A DNA stretch of 8,937 nt from assembly GCA_024279045.1 (NCBI GenBank), contig JAJRRZ010000242.1, forward strand, positions 1 through 8,937. The letters are read 5' to 3'. This DNA comes from Alphaproteobacteria bacterium. Its GTDB lineage: Bacteria > Pseudomonadota > Alphaproteobacteria > Rhizobiales > Aestuariivirgaceae. This document shows, one piece after another, positions 6,303 through 8,937 of this stretch; the first letter of the stretch is position 1, and the number at the start of each line of letters is the position of its first letter. Under the pieces are notes generated by a model, which worked only from the letters and a program-made list of their open reading frames with translations, was not told where the DNA came from and did no database searches. The translations under genes and the position numbers were made by a program.

Positions 6303-6331
6303 GTTATACATCAGAGCGCGCCGCTCGTCAA
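6303..6331 (-). promoter_or_regulatory. Sigma-70-type promoter for the packaging/head operon, with spacer palindrome
   Basis: Leftward TTGACG (6331-6326) and TATAAC (6308-6303) are separated by exactly 17 bp, each matching the consensus at five of six positions, with a TG 2 bp before the -10 box. The predicted start is near 6296, giving a leader of about 118 nt. The spacer contains a perfect inverted repeat, GAGCG-N3-CGCTC (6326-6314), that touches the -35 box and would be a well-placed repressor site. This is the strongest promoter-like sequence I see in the window. Confidence 0.65.
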
Positions 6332-6513
6332 GAGTTTTTTCCTATCGTGCCGCTCGAAGAAGAACATTTGCAGCTTGAGCAACTCCCGGGAAGGATGTGC
6401 GGCAGGCATCGCCGCATACATCACGACGCTTATGTATATTATTATTTTTAATGCATTTTCCCATTGTTCTCGCACTTTTTCCACAGCCTGACCGCCATCA
6501 ATTTCCTCCCCTC

Positions 6514-6546
6514 TTCCCATTTTGGAACTTTTGTTCTATTATGTTC
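6514..6546 (+). promoter_or_regulatory. Putative promoter and operator of the DUF6456 gene
   Basis: TATTAT (6537-6542) is a five-of-six match to a -10 box, with TTCCCA (6514-6519) a weak -35 at 17 bp. The start would fall near 6549, about 34 nt before the ATG. Overlapping it is a perfect palindrome GAAC-TTTT-GTTC (6525-6536), followed by a second GTTC at 6543-6546. GTTC half-sites spaced about one helical turn apart over a core promoter suggest a repressor site. The alphaproteobacterial LexA box is usually described as GTTC-N7-GTTC; here the direct spacing is N6, so identity with LexA is not claimed. Confidence 0.4.
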
Positions 6547-6582
6547 TTATTCGATGAGCCAGCACAGCAGGAAGAGGGAAGC

Positions 6583-7746
6583 ATGCCGATTGTAGAGAAT
6601 TTTCGTTGCCGTTGTGATGCCGGTGTTGCGCCGCGCGGACTGGAGCTGAAGAGCCATGCCGCGCCCATCGAGCGCGAGGCGCTGGAAGTGTTGCAGACAC
6701 TGGCGCGCGGTGATGCCTGGCTGGCGTGCGAGGCACTGAGCACGGGAAGGCGCTGGGGAGTGTTCGTCATGGCCGGACACGGTGCGCGCATGGCGCGGCA
6801 GGTCAGCGACGGCCTGGCCGATTCGCTGCGGCAGCGGCGGTTGATCGCGCCGGAGGATGGCGGCGAGGCCTTGCGCTGGCGCATATCCGCCACGGGGCGG
6901 CGCTGGTTGCGGGTACAGGCACCGGGAATTGCGGCACAACCCGGCGGCGCGGCAACGGCCATGGATACGGATATGGCAACGACCGGCAAATTGCCGGACA
7001 TGGTGGACGCCCAAGGGGCCGCGAAAGCCACCAGGCGCGGAAAAACATCTGGCAAGGCAGACGCCAAGGGGCGCGGAAAAGGGCGCAGCAAGGGGCGCGG
7101 CGCTCACGGCAACAGGCGGGAAGGTTCGGACAAGGACATGCAGCGGCTGCTGGTGCGCGATGCCGAATCTGGCAGCTTGCGCGAGGTGCTGGTGAACCTG
7201 AAGGAAAATCCTTTGATGTGGCTGGCGCGGCGCAAGGATGCCAGTGGCAGGCCTTATCTGGAAGCGCATCACGTGGCGGCGGGCGAGCGACTGCGGCAGG
7301 ATTACGAAACCGCCTGCATGCAGCCGCAAATCACTGCTTCGTGGAATCCGGCGCTGGTGGCTGCCGACCGGGGCCGGCTGAAGAGCGGGCCGCGTGATCC
7401 GTTCCCTTTCGCGGAGCGGGTGATGGCGGCGCGCCAGCGGGTACACGGGGCGCTGGAAAGCATCGGCGCGGAGCTGGCCGATGTGGCGGTGGCGGTGTGC
7501 TGCCTGGACCACGGCATCGAGGCGGCGGAGCGGGCACTGAAGTGGCCACGGCGCTCTGCACGGCTGGTGTTGCGCATCGCACTGGAGCGGCTGGCGGATC
7601 ATTACGGGCTGAGGCCGGCGCGCGCGCAACATGCCCGGCGCTGGCAGAAGGCCTTGCACTGGCACGCGGAGGATGGCCACCCGACGCAACTCGTGCCGGC
7701 GGACGATGCCGCAACGTCCAGGCCGGCGGATCGGCACAAGGGGTAA
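6583..7746 (+). CDS. Winged-helix-like DNA-binding protein with C-terminal DUF6456 domain
   Basis: The product has 387 residues in three parts. Residues about 28-112 look like a winged helix-turn-helix: REALEVLQTLARGDAWLA, then ARQVSDGLADSLRQRRLIAP (71-90) as a plausible recognition segment, and ALRWRISATGRRWLR (96-110) as the wing strand. Residues about 145-182 are a Gly/Arg/Lys-rich, probably disordered and DNA- or RNA-attracting linker with internal repeats. Residues about 205-345 match the DUF6456 pattern known from alphaproteobacteria: ENPLMWLARRKDASGRPYL (208-226), AGERLRQDYETACMQPQITASW (233-254), MAARQRVHGALESIGAEL (281-298), VAVCCLDHGIEAAER (303-317) and ALERLADHYGL (333-343). Its biochemical role is not known to me. 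ATG 6583 is chosen for its GAGG 5 nt upstream and for the change to G/C3 codons there; in-frame ATGs at 6541 and 6397 are less likely. The next gene is a DnaB helicase 178 nt on, so a regulator or origin-binding role is possible but unproven. Confidence 0.85.
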   Translation: MPIVENFRCRCDAGVAPRGLELKSHAAPIEREALEVLQTLARGDAWLACEALSTGRRWGVFVMAGHGARMARQVSDGLADSLRQRRLIAPEDGGEALRWRISATGRRWLRVQAPGIAAQPGGAATAMDTDMATTGKLPDMVDAQGAAKATRRGKTSGKADAKGRGKGRSKGRGAHGNRREGSDKDMQRLLVRDAESGSLREVLVNLKENPLMWLARRKDASGRPYLEAHHVAAGERLRQDYETACMQPQITASWNPALVAADRGRLKSGPRDPFPFAERVMAARQRVHGALESIGAELADVAVAVCCLDHGIEAAERALKWPRRSARLVLRIALERLADHYGLRPARAQHARRWQKALHWHAEDGHPTQLVPADDAATSRPADRHKG

Positions 7747-7924
7747 GGGCGAGGCTGCGGAGATTCCGACACAGGGCGTGTCAAGTATCGGTCGTGGCGA
7801 AATGATGGTTATCAACGTTGTTCGCAATCACACACAGGCAGGGCAATCTTCAACGCATGCCAGAAAGCGAATCGCATAAGGCTGCGGCAAGGACACGGGA
7901 AAATACGGGAACGGGCTGATCGAC
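7747..7924 (+). other. Gap between the DUF6456 gene and dnaB
   Basis: This 178-nt stretch contains an 8-bp palindrome CAACGTTG (7813-7820) and a 20-codon ORF (7857-7919) that ends 5 nt before the dnaB ATG but has no ribosome binding site. I see no clear terminator hairpin, so read-through from the DUF6456 gene into dnaB is possible. No recognisable promoter stands out. Confidence 0.5.
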
Positions 7925-8937
7925 ATGGCGGACGTATTGCCGAAAAGCATAGAGGAACTGAAAGACATCAGCGCGCCTTACAATCCGGATGCGGAGATGG
8001 CGTTGCTGGGCGCGCTGCTCAACCACAACGGCATTTTCGACAAGGTGGGAGCCTATCTCAAGCCGGAGCACTTCTCCGAGGGTGTGCATGCGGAGCTGTA
8101 TCAGCTCATGGCGCGCATGATCGGGCGTGGCCATGCGGTAACAGCGGTTACGCTGTTGCCTTATGCGGAGGAGATTCCGGGGCTGGACGATCTGGGCGGC
8201 GCGGCGAAATATCTGGCGCAACTGGTGGCCAACGCCGCGCCGATGTCGGCGGCGGATGACTATGCGCGGGAAATCTACGACCTTGCGCGGCGGCGCTGGC
8301 TGATGGAAATCGGCTCGGAACTGGTGGTGGAGGCCAGGACGCCGGATGCCGACCGTTCGGTGGGCGACATCATCGAGGAGACGGAAAAGCAGCTCTACGA
8401 AGTGGCGGAAGAGGCACGCTTCGGGCAGGGGTTCGTCGGCTTCTCGGAGGCGTTGCAACAGTCGCTGGAGATGGCGGCGGCGGCCTATCAGCGCGATGGC
8501 GGGCTTTCCGGCCTGTCCACGGGCCTGCGCGACCTTGACCGCATGATGGGCGGCTTGCAGCCTTCCGACCTGATCATCCTGGCGGGCCGTCCCGGCATGG
8601 GCAAGACAGCGCTGGCCACCTCCATGGCCTATCACGTGGCGAAAAGCTACCGCCCGGAGCAGGCCGCGCCGGGCGAGCCGCCAAAGGCGGCGGATGGCGG
8701 GGTGGTGGCGTTCTTCTCGCTGGAAATGTCGGCGGAACAGCTGGCCACGCGCATCATCTCCGCGGAAGCGGAAATTTCCTCGCACAGCATCCGCAAGGGC
8801 GACATCACGCCGGAGGACTTCTCGCGCCTGCAGGAAGTTGCGGCAACAATCGACCGGGTGCCGTTGTTCATCGACGATACCGGCGGACTGACCATCAGCC
8901 AGCTTGCGGCGCGGGCGCGGCGCATCAAGCGCCAGCA
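7925..8937 (+). CDS. dnaB: Replicative DNA helicase DnaB, partial (C-terminus beyond right edge)
   Basis: This is a hexameric 5'-3' helicase that unwinds DNA at replication forks and recruits primase; 337 residues are visible. The N-terminal domain spans about 18-125 (PYNPDAEMALLGALLNHNGI, KPEHFSEGVHAELYQLM, ADDYAREIYDLARRR). A linker leads to the RecA-like domain, opening with GLSTGLRDLDRMMGGLQPSD (197-214). Walker A is GRPGMGKTAL (221-230, Lys 227, Thr 228). The catalytic glutamate region is VAFFSLEMSAEQLATR (261-276, Glu 267), and VPLFIDDTGGLTISQL follows (312-327). The window ends before Walker B and the arginine finger. A Pro/Gly/Ala insertion at about 243-259 resembles that of alphaproteobacterial DnaB proteins. 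ATG 7925 is the first start after an in-frame TAA at 7877; its Shine-Dalgarno is weak. It may be the chromosomal helicase or a prophage copy: the usual chromosomal neighbours (rplI, radA, alr) are absent on the visible side. Confidence 0.94.
   Translation, partial: MADVLPKSIEELKDISAPYNPDAEMALLGALLNHNGIFDKVGAYLKPEHFSEGVHAELYQLMARMIGRGHAVTAVTLLPYAEEIPGLDDLGGAAKYLAQLVANAAPMSAADDYAREIYDLARRRWLMEIGSELVVEARTPDADRSVGDIIEETEKQLYEVAEEARFGQGFVGFSEALQQSLEMAAAAYQRDGGLSGLSTGLRDLDRMMGGLQPSDLIILAGRPGMGKTALATSMAYHVAKSYRPEQAAPGEPPKAADGGVVAFFSLEMSAEQLATRIISAEAEISSHSIRKGDITPEDFSRLQEVAATIDRVPLFIDDTGGLTISQLAARARRIKRQ

Larger units (their letters stand above)
1..6331 (-). mobile_element. HK97/GTA-type packaging and head cassette (prophage or gene transfer agent), left end cut off
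   Basis: Eight consecutive leftward genes encode a contiguous head module: candidate small terminase, large terminase, portal, prohead protease, major capsid protein, gp6-like connector, head-tail adaptor and an unidentified downstream gene. The order matches the core of the Rhodobacter capsulatus GTA (g1 to g7, without the small g3.5) and of many HK97-like prophages. All recognised frames are intact, with no frameshift or internal stop, so the module looks functional rather than decayed. Intergenic gaps are short (0 to 23 nt) except around the protease/capsid junction (63 nt) and the capsid/connector junction (173 nt, with a terminator). Tail, lysis and integration genes would lie beyond the left edge, if present. 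The right border is set here at the promoter. A divergent DNA-binding protein plus DnaB gene next door suggests that the element may extend rightwards as a prophage. GTA and prophage cannot be told apart from this window. Confidence 0.85.
6179..6582. other. Divergent control region between the packaging operon and the DUF6456-dnaB genes
   Basis: These 404 bp hold no convincing protein gene longer than a leader peptide. The left part (to about 6330) is G/C-rich and carries the leftward promoter, leader ORF and hairpin. At 6398-6416 lies an inverted repeat TGCGGC-N7-GCCGCA, extended by ATGT/ACAT with a bulge, without a T-tract. From about 6420 to 6560 the composition turns sharply AT-rich (e.g. 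TATATTATTATTTTTAATGC), unlike everything else in the window. The right end holds the putative rightward promoter and the GAAC-N4-GTTC palindrome. I see no tRNA. An in-frame upward extension of the DUF6456 gene to 6397 has non-coding composition. Confidence 0.7.

Noticed and set aside
6211..6420. tRNA or known small RNA (SRP, 6S) in the divergent region
   Set aside because: No cloverleaf, no T-loop motif and no SRP-like conserved tetraloop region could be found on either strand.
6311..6520. 69-codon minus-strand ORF with a short hydrophobic segment
   Set aside because: It runs through the -35 and spacer of the packaging promoter, mixes AT-rich and G/C-rich composition, and resembles no family I know.
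6397..6582. N-terminal extension of the DUF6456 protein to an ATG at 6397, resembling a hydrophobic signal segment
   Set aside because: The stretch is AT-rich with non-coding composition, contains the promoter-like elements, and the ATG at 6583 has a proper Shine-Dalgarno.
6547..7827. 426-codon minus-strand ORF antisense to the DUF6456 gene
   Set aside because: The plus-strand DUF6456 domain is recognisable. The antisense frame is Arg/Pro/His-rich without domain features.
7857..7919. 20-codon ORF ending 5 nt before the dnaB ATG
   Set aside because: It has no ribosome binding site and a Thr/Arg/Gly-rich random-looking product; it is too short to support alone.
7850..8785. 311-codon minus-strand ORF opposite dnaB
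   Set aside because: The plus strand encodes DnaB with intact motifs; the antisense frame is His/Arg-rich and featureless.

Overview
This is a GC-rich window with strong G/C preference at third codon positions. The gene families (an RcGTA-like large terminase, the DUF6456 family, a DnaB of alphaproteobacterial character) suggest an alphaproteobacterium, perhaps Rhodospirillales-like. That taxonomic reading is inference from protein style only.

The window has two divergent halves. Positions 1-6331, read leftwards on the minus strand, hold the DNA-packaging and head-assembly cassette of an HK97-type tailed phage, prophage or gene transfer agent. In transcription order it has: a promoter (6331-6303); a leader with a terminator-like hairpin (6210-6184); a small coiled-coil protein that is a candidate small terminase; the large terminase; the portal; the prohead protease; the HK97-fold major capsid protein with its N-terminal scaffold (delta) domain; an intrinsic terminator (1186-1147); the gp6-like head-tail connector; the head-tail adaptor; and an unidentified gene that runs off the left edge. 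This is the same core order as genes g1-g7 of the Rhodobacter capsulatus gene transfer agent and of many lambdoid or HK97-like prophages. TerS/TerL would cut and pump DNA, the portal forms the vertex, the protease matures the capsid, and the connector and adaptor close the head and join the tail.

Positions 6179-6582 form a divergent control region. It is GC-rich next to the packaging operon and AT-rich (about 6420-6560) next to the rightward genes. It contains a good sigma-70-type leftward promoter with an inverted repeat in its spacer, a weaker rightward promoter with a GAAC-N4-GTTC palindrome, and several hairpins.

Positions 6583-8937, read rightwards, hold a winged-helix-like protein with a C-terminal DUF6456 domain, then the first 337 residues of a DnaB-type replicative helicase that runs off the right edge. 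A DNA-binding protein followed by a helicase, divergent from late structural genes, is what a phage early/replication module would look like. This favours a prophage with its own replication genes over a pure GTA cluster, but chromosomal dnaB next to a phage remnant cannot be excluded. No integrase, repressor, lysis gene, tRNA, CRISPR array or insertion sequence is visible. No clearly new biological system was found. The most interesting signals are in the divergent control region and the terminator after the capsid gene.
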